Source: Euphorbia lathyris
Taxonomy: Eukaryota; Streptophyta; Magnoliopsida; Malpighiales; Euphorbiaceae
Reading direction: 5' to 3'
Assembly: GCF_963576675.1 (NCBI RefSeq)
Contig: NC_088918.1
Span: 41,015,501-41,079,500, forward strand
Length of the DNA: 64,000 bases
The notes under the pieces are model-generated. The model had not been told where the DNA came from and did no database searches. It saw only the letters and a list, made by a program, of their open reading frames with translations. Below are positions 35,637 through 47,145 of the stretch, one piece after another (the first letter of the stretch is position 1; each line of letters opens with the position of its first letter). The translations under genes were made by a program, and so were the position numbers.

Positions 35637-38397
35637 TGTAGACACCGAGTCGGAGGACCTGTGACGAAAACCTTTAACAAAACGGTTGAAGCGGTTGGTT
35701 CCGGGAAAATTTTGAAAGAGAAAAGCGTATAATAATAAAACGGTGAGTCAACGAGAATCGCGGTCGTTGAATGAACGGCTCATGGACGCTCCGCGACGTA
35801 GAGCAAGCGCCTAACGGCAGCCGACGTGTGTCCGACGACAGTCGGACGCACGTCCGGCAGCGCAGGGCGTGCGCTCGGTGGCCGTCGGGCACGCACCCCC
35901 GACAACCGTTGGGCGAGCGCCCGACGGCCGCTGGACAAGCGCCCAACGACGTTGGGCGGACGCCCAACGATGGTTGGGCGAACGCCCAACATCAGTTGGG
36001 CGTACGCCCAACCCCCTTTGGGCGACGCCCAATTTTACTCGGGCGTCGCCCAAAGTTCCGGGGATCCGTTTGCCTATATAAGGCACGGATCCCCATGCAT
36101 TTGAGAGGAGGATTTTCTTGGAGCTTTCTCACTCTAAACATTTTTAGAGAGAGAAAGTCAATCTGTTGGAGAAAATATTTTTTTTCCCAAAAAAAATCCA
36201 AATTTTCCAAAAGTTAAAATTTTACCAAAAATACAAAAAACACCGGAAAAGCACGATTCGTGGAATCAACCGATTTCAACTGTCAATACCGAACTTGAGG
36301 TATTATCCGAGGACTAGACTCGTTTTATTTTATTTAATTTATTTCCTTTATTTATTTTGTTTTATGTTATAATTTTATTTATTTAGTTATTCATTTATTT
36401 ATCACGTTTTATTTAATTTTTCGTATTTATTTAGTTTTCGTCTCGTATTAGATAAACGTTCGGTTTTGTTTTTAAATAAGAAACCTCGTTTTGATACCCC
36501 AATACGAACCGTGATCCGATTAAAAGGTAGTTCGGGTATTAAAAACGTTGTAATTATAAATTTTTTTGAAAAGATATTTCCGAATAACGTTTTAAAATAA
36601 AAAACGTCGTTTTAGGAAACTCCGTTATAGACTATGATCCATTTTTGGTAGTTCGGAGATCCAAAACGATTGAATTAGACTTAATTTAAAGCTTTTGAAC
36701 GAATCTGGAAAGTTGTGGACTGTTTCTGTAATTCTTCTCTTTCTGTCACTGATTGCTGTTTACCGACGGATTTTCCGTCGGTAAATCTGCTGAAATGTAA
36801 AAAATGCTGTTTTGGTCCTTTTTTCCCAACTTTTAGGCTTTTGGTCCTTTATATATATATGTATATTTATGAAATATATACTTTCAAACTATTTTTAAAT
36901 ACTTTGTACATATGTTTGTTTATATGTATATATTTCCTATTTAATTCATTTAAACTATATTGGGTATTATTTTTAGAGGATTATTTATTTAGGCATCTTG
37001 GGTAATTAATTAGAAGGTGTTTTGAGGATAATTAGGAGTTATTTTGATGTTTAATGTATATTTGGGAGAGTTATTTCTCATATATTTATTATGATAGTTA
37101 TTTTGGGGATATAAGGTTTATTTTCTTATTAACAATAAACTTGGTTCATTATTTTATATGTTTTAAGTATGATAAAAGTGTATTATATTTAGTATCTTTC
37201 ATTTTCATTATTATGTATATATTTAGCTATATTAGGTGGTATCCTTTACTTGGTTTTTTAAATTATATGTATATCACTATTTTCAAATATAGATATATAT
37301 ATGTATATGCTCATTTTTTTACCCTTTTGGCATTTGGGGATATAGGTTTTAAATTAGTTTCCATTTGATGAATTTGGGATTGGTTCATTTGTTGTTGTGA
37401 TTATGATAATGTTCAAGATTGTTTCAATTGAGTGAAAAGGGGAAAATAAACCACAAAAAAGAGAATTTAATTTATTTATTTAAGCTTGATTTTTAGAGGC
37501 TTCTAATGTAAATAGAACGTTTTCTTGACCTCTTTAAACCATTTCTTAAAATCATCACGTTTTAAAACCTTAATCCCTTCCAACGACGGATTAAGCGAAT
37601 CTTGTAATTAAAATCGTTTTCATTGTGAATAATAGAGTTTTGAATTGTTTTCTTAAATGATTTGTACAAAATAAATTGACTTGTATGCCTAACCATGTTT
37701 TCGGGTTAAAATTCTTTATTCCACGTCTTCAAACGCTTGAGTCGTTCCAACGGCGATTCGAGTGAACGTCATTAACGGGGTTTTGAAACGTACCTAAATC
37801 GTTCCAACGGCGATTAAGGTACGAACTATGTAAATAAACTCATTTTTGGGAAGTGAGTTTGGTTTAGAGTTAGTGTGTAATACGAAGCATAAATCACATT
37901 GTAAACAAATCAATTCTTTCTTCTCCCCCCTCTCTCTCCTATGTATTTGGAACTGATGTAAATGGCTGATTCTTTACCAAAGTGGCTTTTCAATAATATA
38001 TGCTCAAAACGGTTTTCAAAACGAGAAAGAAAAGGTTTCAAATGAATTTTAAACTTAAAGAAATATGCGATTAGTCTGTTATCGCCTAACACGCTGAGTA
38101 GGAGGCCGGTGGTTCATAACCGGGCGATGTCAAGGTGCCTAGTAGCCTTTCTCCGGAAAGGAGCTAGCCTTATCGGCTCATACCTAAGTTTCTCGAACCC
38201 TCACCGGTCTCCCGCAAGGGATCGGTGTTCATTTTCCCATTCGTGGGTGGCGACTCTTCCATACTTCGAGCTCCGGTCCTGCCGAGCAGCTTGATTCCAC
38301 GATTGGTTGCTTTCGGCGCCAATCACCGCTTACGTCGCCATGAGGTGTCCACCCCCCGGTCCGCCCGGGAGATTAGGCCGCGGCACCTCGTCTAACA
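35637..38397 (+). repeat. 3' LTR of the Tat-like element
   Basis: It is 2761 bp and pairs with 4730-7465. The TATA box is at 36075-36081 and the palindrome array at 35907-36054. It ends TCTAACA before GGTAC. A small inverted repeat, ACCGACGGATTTTCCGTCGGT (split by its loop), at about 36761-36781 is missing from the 5' LTR. Confidence 0.9.
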
Positions 38398-39300
38398 GGT
38401 ACCTAAGAAGGTAGCCAATAAGGTATCTCAGAGCATGGCCCTTGTCGTATCACCAAACCCCAAAGTTCTTAGAGCACCTGATGTGCCTAAGTCATGGATT
38501 GACCGGCTTGATAAGGACGATGTGTGCACGTATAAGGTTTGGAGAAATTTCTGCAACACAAAGTCTTCAAGGCCTGTTAGAGGGACATAACCTCTACATC
38601 TGGAAATCCTGTGGTTCAGACAGGTTGAGACTCCAGGAACTTATTGGGATGAGATAGTAATATTGCTTTCAAATATGATTTTTTGTGATGAATATGTCTT
38701 ACTCATATGTCTTTTTTCTTGAATTAGCACATCGATGCATTCCTTTATTTGTTGCAGCACCAGTCGGTCGAGTCTGGATTAGATGCGGATTGGACTACAT
38801 GTGATAGCCAATTCACCAGGTACATGCAGTTGTCATAGAATATGGATATGAGCCACGTATGTAGTACGATCAATGGTAAAGCTGACATGTGTATAAGACC
38901 ATGGATAGATTTGAAGCAAATATTCATGCCAATCAACATTAAAGGAAATCACTAGGTATTAGGAGTGCTAATGACAACAAATATGAATATATACATATAC
39001 GATAGTTGTCTTTCTAATGACAATGAGGAGAAACTTGGTCAAGTAATAGAGAGGCCTATTGTCGTACTTACAGTTGCCATTGATAAAACCATAGGGTGGA
39101 AGGGTCAAAATGCCAAGAACCGGCTAGGGTGGACTAGGCTACCAGATACTCCACAATAGAGAACGTGATCGAAACAATTGTGGGTTATGGGTGTGCCTTT
39201 TTACTCAACTTTTAACAGCTGGTAGGCAAGTGTCTGAAGTAGATCCATAGGATGTAGATTTTCTAATATTACGTGTAATACTTGAGATTTATCATGGCAA

Positions 39301-39907
39301 ACTATATAAGCTTTGAGTGTATTTATTACAGTTGTAATTATTTGTACAAATATGTATTTTTGGAAATGTGTCTTTTTGGAAATGTGTCTATTTGTACAGC
39401 TATATATCTTGTGCAATATGTTATTCGCATATATATCAATTCACGAAGTGGTATTTATATTCGCGAACTGAGTTCTCCGCGAACTCTAACTTCACGAAGT
39501 GAAATATGAATATACGAACTGCAGTTGCTTCACGAAAAACCTTATGTTCCGCAAACACATAATTTCGCGAATTCATTTATGACCCATATCGCGAAGAGAT
39601 ATTTATAAATACGAAATGAAATTCACAGATTTTAAATTCATGAAGTGAAATATGGATATATGAATAGATTAATGATGCTTGTTGCTTCGCGATATCCACT
39701 TTCGCGAAGTAGTATTTATATTCGCGAAGTGGTTGTTACTACTTAAAAAACACAAGGATGCAGAATGTATATATACATCATAAGGATTCTTAACCTTACA
39801 AAATCATAAGGATTCTTAATCTTACAAAACATAAGAATGCTTCATCTTACAAAATCATAAGAATACCTAATCTTACAAAATATAAGGATACATGTTCTTA
39901 CAAAACA
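39301..39907. repeat. MULE interior: TTCGCGAA motifs and ATAAGGAT repeats
   Basis: No gene is seen here. Positions 39430-39740 contain many TTCGCGAA or TTCACGAAGTGG variants. Positions 39757-39907 contain short diverged tandem units of the form CATAAGGATTCTTAATCTTACAAAA, which resume just after the solo LTR at 41519. Confidence 0.6.
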
Positions 39908-41250
39908 TGTAACACCTCTCGTCAAATTTCTTTTTTTTAATCAATATTAGACCATCGTAAGCAATTAAAACGTCAGTAAAATGAATAATTATGATAAATG
40001 CACAGATTTATTTATTATTCAACCTTTACATCTCAAAACTTAACAATAAGCCTATACTTTAACTATGTATTGCAATGTAGTTTAGCATATTGACCGTTCT
40101 GGCAGTTATACCGCTAGTCAAATAATACCTTTATCCTGAAAGGAAAACCGATGGAGAGTGGGGTGAGCTTGAAGGGCTCAGTAAGATCGCTAATTATATA
40201 CATAACCCAACCACAAGCGCATACAATTCAGTTTACAAGAATTTAACAATTAATAGGTGACCAAGCATCAAAACATGACATTTACTATTTGTTCATTAAC
40301 ATCTTTAAGGGCCCACTTGCCAATAAGAGATATACCCAATGGTTCACTAGTCGGTTCAAACTATCATAATCTCAATCACAATCTCATCACATTACATATC
40401 AACAGCACATGATACCATTCTCCGCCAGGTATCCCCGCACCACCCCAGTGCGTAGCAAAAACAGCACAGAATATCTCATGCCTCCCGAGATATTCCGACA
40501 CTAGCCTCAAGGCAAGTGTTTAGCAAATCATATCTCAACTCAACCATATATACCATCAACACGCACATGAATGAACCATTGAATATACTCCGTCAAGACA
40601 AGCTATTAATTATCCTCTGTTTCTTTCTTTACCCAACACATGCAATATTCGTTTCATCAAACATTCAAGATCTCAGGAACAGATATCGCAATCAAATTTC
40701 TTATCGAATTCAAATGCAATATAATCATCATAAATAATTAATTCAGCTAACATATCTGAATAGAATTAATAACAGATAATTACATACCAACCATCAATCG
40801 CATTTTAATCTCAATTATCATTAATAACAATAAATACAAATAGAACTCAGTCATTTATTATCACAACCTTAACACATCAACCAACCAAGCACGACAGTTA
40901 CAAGTTTAGTAATCAATAAAAAGAGATCATATAAACTATATAATTGTGTATATAACTAACCACTTATCTGATAATTTCATATTCAAAATCAATTTCCAAT
41001 CATCGATCTTTTATTCTTTCTATTGTGCAAGATTGGTAGAAAAAGAAGCAGTTTTGCCATCTAATGTCGGCGGCTGCAATCAAATAGAAAGAATAGGGTT
41101 TTTTCTCTCTCTTTTTCTAAAACATGTGGATATATACTTAGGATAGAAATTAATTTAATTCATAAATTATTATTATTTTATCAACTAAAAAATAGATAAT
41201 GGTTGTTATTATTAATATATATTTTTTTAATCTCTCTCCTTACCTTACCC

Positions 41251-41322
<72 letters not shown>

Positions 41323-41518
41323 AAATATAACCATTTAATATTTATTTATTTATTTGTTTGTTTTTTTAATCATTATCTCATTAAGATTAAGATGCTACTT
41401 AATAACCAAAATTTAATTTAATAATACATTTTTTAACAAAAATATAATTAATTATATAAATCTAATTTATTATGTTAATTTTTTTAAGGCCTATATAAAT
41501 TATTTTACAGGCGTTACA
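39908..41518 (-). mobile_element. Probable solo LTR (Tekay/Del-like Ty3)
   Basis: The ends are inverted: TGTAACACCT at the left and GGCGTTACA at the right (GGTGTTACA in the duplicate at 52569). They are typical of Tekay/Del-type LTRs. On the minus strand the stretch CTGAGCCCTTCAAGCTCACC near 40180 and CACTGGGGTGGTGCGG near 40440 are of the kind found in such LTRs. No internal domain or second LTR is present, and I could not find a convincing target duplication. It contains a long (TA)n at 41254-41317. It lies in the MULE between the two MULE genes. Confidence 0.6.
41254..41317. repeat. (TA)n microsatellite
   Basis: It is about 64 bp of pure TA. The duplicate copy near 52361 has only about 14 bp, so the array expanded or shrank after the duplication. 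Confidence 0.95.
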
Positions 41519-41577
41519 GCAGGGATACTTGTTTTTATAAAACACAAGAAAGTTTGCTCTTACAAATACAAACCACA

Positions 41578-41918
41578 TCAATTGAGCGAAGTCCTAGAAC
41601 TTTGTGAACTTGCAATTCTACTTGGAGTTTGACTTGTATTTGGTAACAGTTGATGACAATTCAACCTATTATGACCGTTATTCCCGCATCGGCTACATAA
41701 TCTTGGAGCTGGATCTTCACCTTGTGACGATCTTCTCATCTGACTTTTTGGTCGTCCAACTGGTGCAGGACCTCTTAGAGGGGGAAGAACTTTCCTTGGA
41801 GGGTCACAGTTTATTCACTCCGACTGGGGTCTGACTGGGTATATACACTCTACGTAAGCTAATTTGACCGAGTTGTTGGTGTAGTAATTATCGACCCATT
41901 GGTATGCGTTACTTAGTC
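41578..41918 (-). pseudogene. MULE transposase C-terminal fragment (copy 1)
   Basis: It encodes the same C-terminal part as 52629-52969: VDNYYTNNSVKLAYVECIYP, then a GRPRSQMRR segment and a CCHC-like knuckle near the end, with stop TGA at 41578-41580. It is cut off from the rest of the gene by the LINE and is therefore a duplicated relic. Confidence 0.7.
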
Positions 41919-44900
41919 CAGCCATCCCTATTATCCACATTGCAGAATAGAACAGTAGCTGCTAGCTTGTACAATTCATTTTGAGGGAGCAGGAGGCGAA
42001 GATTATCCCAGTCCCAACCACGGCCCTCAATCCAGAAATCCGCCACTTTCTTCCCCTTCTCTTCCTCTGTCAAGGGTCTGAGCGCTTGCTCGCACAGCTG
42101 CCCGGCCTGTAACCACCTATCCAGCCAAAAATTTGTATCCTTCCCATTCTTCACTTGCCGGCTGATGCCCTGTTTCAGTAAATCTGCCCCCAAGATGATG
42201 CTTTCCACATTATACTCTGCGGATTCTTTTTTCTGAACATATCCAAACCAGTTCTGTTACCCCCATAAATTCCTTTGAGCACCTTAGTTCAAATGCAATC
42301 CTGTTCTGTGAGAAGCCTCCAGCCTAGTTTGGCTACATTAGCAAGATTTGCTTTCCTGGTCTGACGAATGCCAAGACCGCCTTGCTCATTCGGTTTACAT
42401 AACCTCCCACTTCACAAGATGCATTTTCCTCCTACTGCTTTCGCTGCCCCAGATAAAGCTCCTATTGATGCTATCTAGACGCTTACTAACACTAACCGGA
42501 AAGATCGAAGTCTGCATGGAGTAGATGGGCAAGGTCGATAGAACCGACTTGACCAATGTTACTCGCCCTGCAAGGGACATGCTCTTCTCCTTCCAACCCG
42601 TTAGGCGGTTCCTAACCCTGTCAATCACATAATCAAAGGAGTGTTTATTAATTTTTCTCATGGGTAAGATAAGTTCCCAAATACTTCCCAAGGTTCCTGG
42701 TGCTCTTACTCCCCCAAAATCCCTGTTATCTGATTCTGAAGCTGGGGTTGAACGCAAGAAGAGAAGAAACAATAGGATTTATCAAGCCTTACCTTCTGTC
42801 TGGACCCATCACAGAATGACCCCATGATCTTTTTAATAGTCTCCGCTTGTTTTTCAGAAGCCTCAGCCATCAATACAATGTCGTTAGTAAAGAAATAATG
42901 AGATATTTTGGGCCCATTCTTAGTCCACTCCACTGCTTCCACCGTATCCTGGATGAGATGGTTAAGGTGCTCAAGACAAAGAACAAACATGTAAGGCGAC
43001 AGCGGATCCCCCTGTCTGAGTCCCCGGGTCGGTCTAAATCCATCCCCTTTCTCCCCATTCCATAGGATATGAATTACCGGTGTAGTTACACAGATCATGA
43101 TGACCGATATAATCCTCGGGGGTAGGCCTAGCAAGGTCAAAGTATCCTGAAGAAAATTCTAATTGATCCGATAATAGGCCTTCTCCAGATCAAGCTTCAG
43201 AAGCATTCGCTTCTTCTTATTCTTAGTGCGTTGGAAAGAGAAGATGGTTTCCTGCATTAGAATCACATTATCCGATATCTGTCTTCCCGGTACAAAGCTA
43301 CTCTGCATAGGACCAACAACATCAGGGAGGATAGTTTTGAGCCTATTTGTAATGCATTTAGTAATAAGCTTGTAACTAACATTACAGAGACTAATCGGTC
43401 TAAACTGCGTAAGACTCTCAGGATCCTTAACTTTTGGGATGAGGGAGATGAGAGTGTTATTCATTCCCTCCTCCAGCTCCCCCATGTTGAGGTCATGGAG
43501 AATGCAGTCCCTTGTCCTGGCTCCCATAGTATCCCAAAACCGCTGATAAAATCTCGCTTGGAACCCATCCGACCCTGGCGCTTTCCAAGGAGCCATGCTT
43601 CGGAGAGCCTCTTTCATATCATCCATAGTAAATGATTGCTCCAGATCCGAGTATCTCGAGCCGCTAATCGCAGGAAACCCATGTGCAGAGTGAAGGTGGA
43701 CCCTGTTCAGTAACTCATCAAAGTACAACTGCTTAAAGAATTCATCTGCCATGCTGCGCAACACCCGATCATCCCAAACCCAGGATATCCATCTCTGCTA
43801 CGAAGCCCCATCTTCCAATTATGGCGATTTCTGATCACTGTTGACAGATGGAAGAATTTTGTGTTTCTATCGCCCTCCTTGAGCCACTGAACCCGTGAAC
43901 GCTGAGCCCAGAACAATTCCTCCTAATTAAGAATAGTGTTTAGTTCCTGCCTAACTTTGCTTTCAAGCCTCAACATCCCATTTGTACATTGAGACGCCAA
44001 TCTCTTCTAAATCCCTCCCAGCCTAGCATAGGCTCTCTTTTTCCTGTTAAGCAAATTGCCAAACTCTGTCTTGTGCCAAACCATCAACCGGTCTGCTAGT
44101 TCGCTGAGGGCGCTACCAAGAGGACCCGTATCATTCCAGTTTTGAGTAACCAAATCCTTCAGAGAGTTTCCTTGAAGCTAGGCGTTGATGAAGCGAAAGG
44201 AGCTCTTGGGTTTGCTTATATTGTTAAGAACATCGATCAAGATAGGAGTGTGATCAAATTGAGTTGTCTGGAGGTGTCTCACAACAGTAGAGGGAAACCG
44301 GAGACGCCACTTAGAATTACACAACCCTCTATCCAATCTACACGCCACACGAGTTCTCGACGTGGATCCCCTATACCAAGTAAACTTCGGCCCCTCATAC
44401 CCCAAGTCCATTAATTCAAGTTCATTAATCCAGGATGAAAAGAGATTGCACCTGTTTAACGTTCTGACCGACCCTCCTTGCTTTTCACTACCCTCTTTGA
44501 TGCAATTAAAGTCACCACAGAGAATCCAGGGCCCCGTAGTGTACCTTAGCAGCTGGCCAGTGTCCTAAAAAAATTTACGTTTGTGGGCTAACTGAGGTCT
44601 CACATAGACAACAGTAAGGTCGAAGAATTGATCCTTCCATTTGCCCTCCTTCAAGGCGACAACACAGTGAATGAACTGGTAATTCTTCGCCTTAATATTA
44701 ATCTGGACCTGGGCTTCATCCCAGAAAAGCCAAACTCCTCCACTGAACCCCTCAACCTCCACAATCTCACACCTATTGAGCCCCATCTGTTTGCCAATAG
44801 CAGGAGCCCGAGTACCAGGAATACGAGTCTCAAGCAGACCGATAATATGTGGCTTATGAACCTTCACCATGTGCTTTAAAGTTCTCTGAAAAGCAATGCC

Positions 44901-44942
44901 ACCGTCACCAAAACAATTCCAGATGATAATCTTCATAATCAA
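41919..44942 (-). pseudogene. L1-type LINE ORF2 (endonuclease and RT), 3' truncated
   Basis: From 44942 downward the endonuclease begins with MKIIIWNCFGDGG and HIIGLLETRI, continues with FDLTVVYVRP, and runs on with frameshifts to ILCGDFN and FTWYRG. The RT domain follows: APGSDGFQARFYQ, LISLIPKV, FRPISLCNVSYKL, LKLDLEKAYYRIN and GLRQGDPLSPYMF. The catalytic box reads FFTNDIVLM where active LINEs have FADD, so the first Asp is lost. The zf-RVT segment stops at 41919 (NVDNRDGW), so the C-terminus, 3' UTR and poly(A) are missing. Confidence 0.85.
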
Positions 44943-45539
44943 GAAATAAAAAAGGGGACAAGTGCCTAAGGCAACTCAATTCGGACTCCATCCTAGAGGA
45001 TGATCCTCCATTCTGATCGCTTTGCCTAAGCTTTGCACTGCTGACCTTTCTCTCAATTTCTGAATCAGCCGATCGTTCCCTTTTAAGTTAGGATTTTCTG
45101 GCTGAACATTTGCATTTAGCACGTTGAGAGGTTCCCTCAAGTCCAGGTCAAACCTGGTTCTTTTCCCTCTCCCAGCCCATGTGTCCGTCTTGGCACCCTC
45201 CTGAACCCCATCACTTTCCATACGGCTTCCTTTTTCTACCTCCATCAAGTCATTGCTCAAGTTAGCAAATCTATTTGGATGAGTGAACGACCCTTGCTCT
45301 CTATTTTCCTTCTGTTTATTAGGCTTCACAAACACCTTTATTTTCTGCTTCCGGGTAATTATGCCACCTGTAATTTCCTTTTCACTCCTTTCTGTCCCAT
45401 TCGCCTTAAATCCTGTGAAATTACCCTTACTTGTGCTTCCCTATTCCCGTTCCTGCTGTTCAGCAAATGGATTCAAGGATGGTTCTTTCCAGCCATCCAA
45501 TCTCCCTTTGTTACCATTTCCCTGGTTGGTATTCCGGAC

Positions 45540-47145
45540 CTAGAACTTCCTTCTAGGCACCAGCATCCAGGGCCCATAGACTTCTGAGCTCATACCCTGG
45601 ATTCCAGTTTCTGACTCTGATATCGAGGATGGATCCGTAATTCGATTATCACTATCCACATCTTTTTCTGTTTCACCTGTTACCATATCATTGGTCCCTT
45701 GGGTCTTCTTAACAGGCACCGCACTCTGCCAACAACATTCTGTTCTAAGATGTCCGTATCTACCACAGTTAGTACAAGCTGTATGAAGGCCTTCGTATTC
45801 CACACATCGTATTTCCCCATCTAGCTCAAACTGTGCAATCAAAGGCTTCAGGAGATCGATTTCCACACATACTCTGGCAAACCGTCCCCTGGTTCTCTTA
45901 GCCGTATTCTCATCAACACGCACCGGTTTTCCGATGATAGCTGCAATTCCCAATAATACATCCTCATCATAAAATAAAGGGTAATTAATTTATTAGTCCC
46001 TATATTTTGACAAAACACACTGTTTAGTCCCTGTATTTTCAAAAACACACGGTAAAGTCCTTAACGTTTTTCTCGGTGAACTGTTTAGTCCCTAACATTT
46101 TTCTCGGTGAACTGTTTAGTCCTTGCCGTTAGACTCTCATGAAGATTCTGTTAGTCAATTTGAATTTGCGTTCTTCTTTTCCTTTATTTTCCTTTCATTT
46201 AAACTCTAATGCATCTGAAATCAACTTTGAGTGTTCTTCTTCTTGATTTTTTTGTTAATCGTTCAAATTCGTAAGCATTGGATCTGTTCTTTTTCTTGTT
46301 CTCCATACAAATAGCTTCTTTTTCTAAATTGGATTTCCTCTTCTGAAGTTTGAAGGTAAATAGTAAAGAGTAATTTAGTCATTTCCGAAGTCATAAATGG
46401 TAAAAAATCTAACAAACAAACGGAAGGACTAAACAGTTCACTAAGAAAAATGATAGGGACCTTACCATGTGTTTTTTAAAATACAGGGACTAAACAATGT
46501 GTTTTGTCAAAATATAGGGACTAATAAATTAATTACCCTAAAATAAAAGGGGAAGTCGAGGAAAACGTACCCAGACCATAGATTTCTCCACGCTTGCTTC
46601 GATTGGGCTGAAAGCAACAAACCAGGTACGGAATGTCAGATAGTGTCCCTGGATCATCCAAGGAACATCATTGATCACATGGCTTCTATCCAGCTCCTCG
46701 TCAAACTGAACCAGATGAAATCCCTCTCCCAAGTCCATCATACTCACACCTGCAATTGGTTTCTAAAGTTCCATGGTTCTTTGTTGAAGAGCTACGTATC
46801 CTAAGCTTCAACCAAGTATCTTGATAATTAAGGCATTTTCCCTCCATACTCACACCTGCAATTCGCCAACCGCTTCTTGAGCTCAGGATCAATGGTAACA
46901 ATCGGGACAAGGGGGTCTTCGCTGTTAGCATTAATACGGATTAACCCCTCCGTACAGAGGTCCTTGCGAGGACGAGGAGTCACGACAGATGAGTTCACGG
47001 TGGCAATATCCTTCTAAGAGAGCTTAGGTGGTGGCGGATTGAACGGTGGCGGGGGAGGCTGCTCATCGGGAGGGACGAAAACAGAGTGGTGGTGGTGGTT
47101 CGGCGAGGACAACCCTAGGGTTACCGCAGGGTCGGACAGGGACAT
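45540..47145 (-). pseudogene. L1-type LINE ORF1 (DUF4283 and CCHC), interrupted by a MITE
   Basis: It starts at an ATG (47145) with a Pro- and His-rich N-terminus. A DUF4283-type domain follows (FHLVQFDEELDRSHVINDVP, WMIQGHYLTFRTW, VWVRFPRLPL). A MITE (45979-46538) splits it, and it resumes with LLGIAAIIGKPVRVDENTA and the knuckle CTNCGRYGHLRTEC. There are several frameshifts. A downstream segment (45540-44976) is low-complexity linker before ORF2. The LINE's 5' end is near 47170. Confidence 0.8.
45979..46538. mobile_element. Mutator-type MITE in LINE ORF1
   Basis: It has long inverted ends: GGGTAATTAATTTATTAGTC at the left and its complement at the right, followed by paired CCCTATATTTTGACAAAACA. 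A perfect 9-bp duplication, TAAAATAAA, is at 45970-45978 and 46539-46547. The LINE reading resumes exactly across it. It has no coding sequence. Confidence 0.85.

Larger units (their letters stand above)
4730..38397 (+). mobile_element. Tat/Ogre-like Ty3 LTR retrotransposon with antisense PMD gene
   Basis: Two long LTRs (4730-7465 and 35637-38397, both TG...CA) are flanked by the 5-bp duplication GGTAC at 4725-4729 and 38398-38402. The internal region holds a PBS, gag, RT, an RT-linked RNase H, a second DEDD RNase H and integrase. This dual-RNase-H order is diagnostic of the Tat lineage. It also has an antisense gene and tandem repeats before the 3' LTR, as Tat/Ogre elements often do. Two other LTR elements lie inside gag. 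Several in-frame stops in pol make it non-functional. Its own length, without the nested elements, is about 18 kb. Confidence 0.9.
2208..39300 (+). pseudogene. MULE-borne DUF1985/Ulp1-like cysteine protease gene, split by a retrotransposon
   Basis: Predicted exons are 2208-2228 (MARTDKK), 2657 to about 3413, 3484-3615, 3708-4456, 4538-4729 joined to 38403-38656, and 38728 to about 39300. The N-terminal half is a DUF1985 domain (LGHFMDFDMYSL, FRLITGLRLG). The middle is a long Glu/Lys-rich charged linker. The C-terminal half is a C48/Ulp1 peptidase fold with HIDAFLYLL, the His of GNH, the Asp of IYIYDSC and the Cys of NNCGLW (codon 39179-39181). Damage includes a frameshift near 3197, a stop (TAG, 38953-38955) replacing the Trp after the catalytic His, further stops, and the 33.7-kb insertion. 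It is related to SUMO-protease-like genes carried by plant MULEs and is now a pseudogene. Confidence 0.8.
41100..41918. repeat. Copy 1 of the 0.8-kb direct repeat flanking the LINE
   Basis: It spans the right part of the solo LTR and the end of the MULE transposase gene. It matches 47170-47195, 51835-51852 and 52241-52969 in order. The gaps in copy 2 are the Helitron and a Tourist MITE. It stops abruptly at 41918, where LINE sequence begins. Confidence 0.8.

Noticed and set aside
39908..41518. Target-site duplication of the solo LTR
   Set aside because: The bases flanking the two ends (AAACA and GCAGG) do not match, so I call the solo LTR only from its ends and LTR-like content.
45283..45587. 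Plus-strand open frames across the LINE ORF1/ORF2 junction
   Set aside because: They are opposite-strand shadows of LINE coding sequence.
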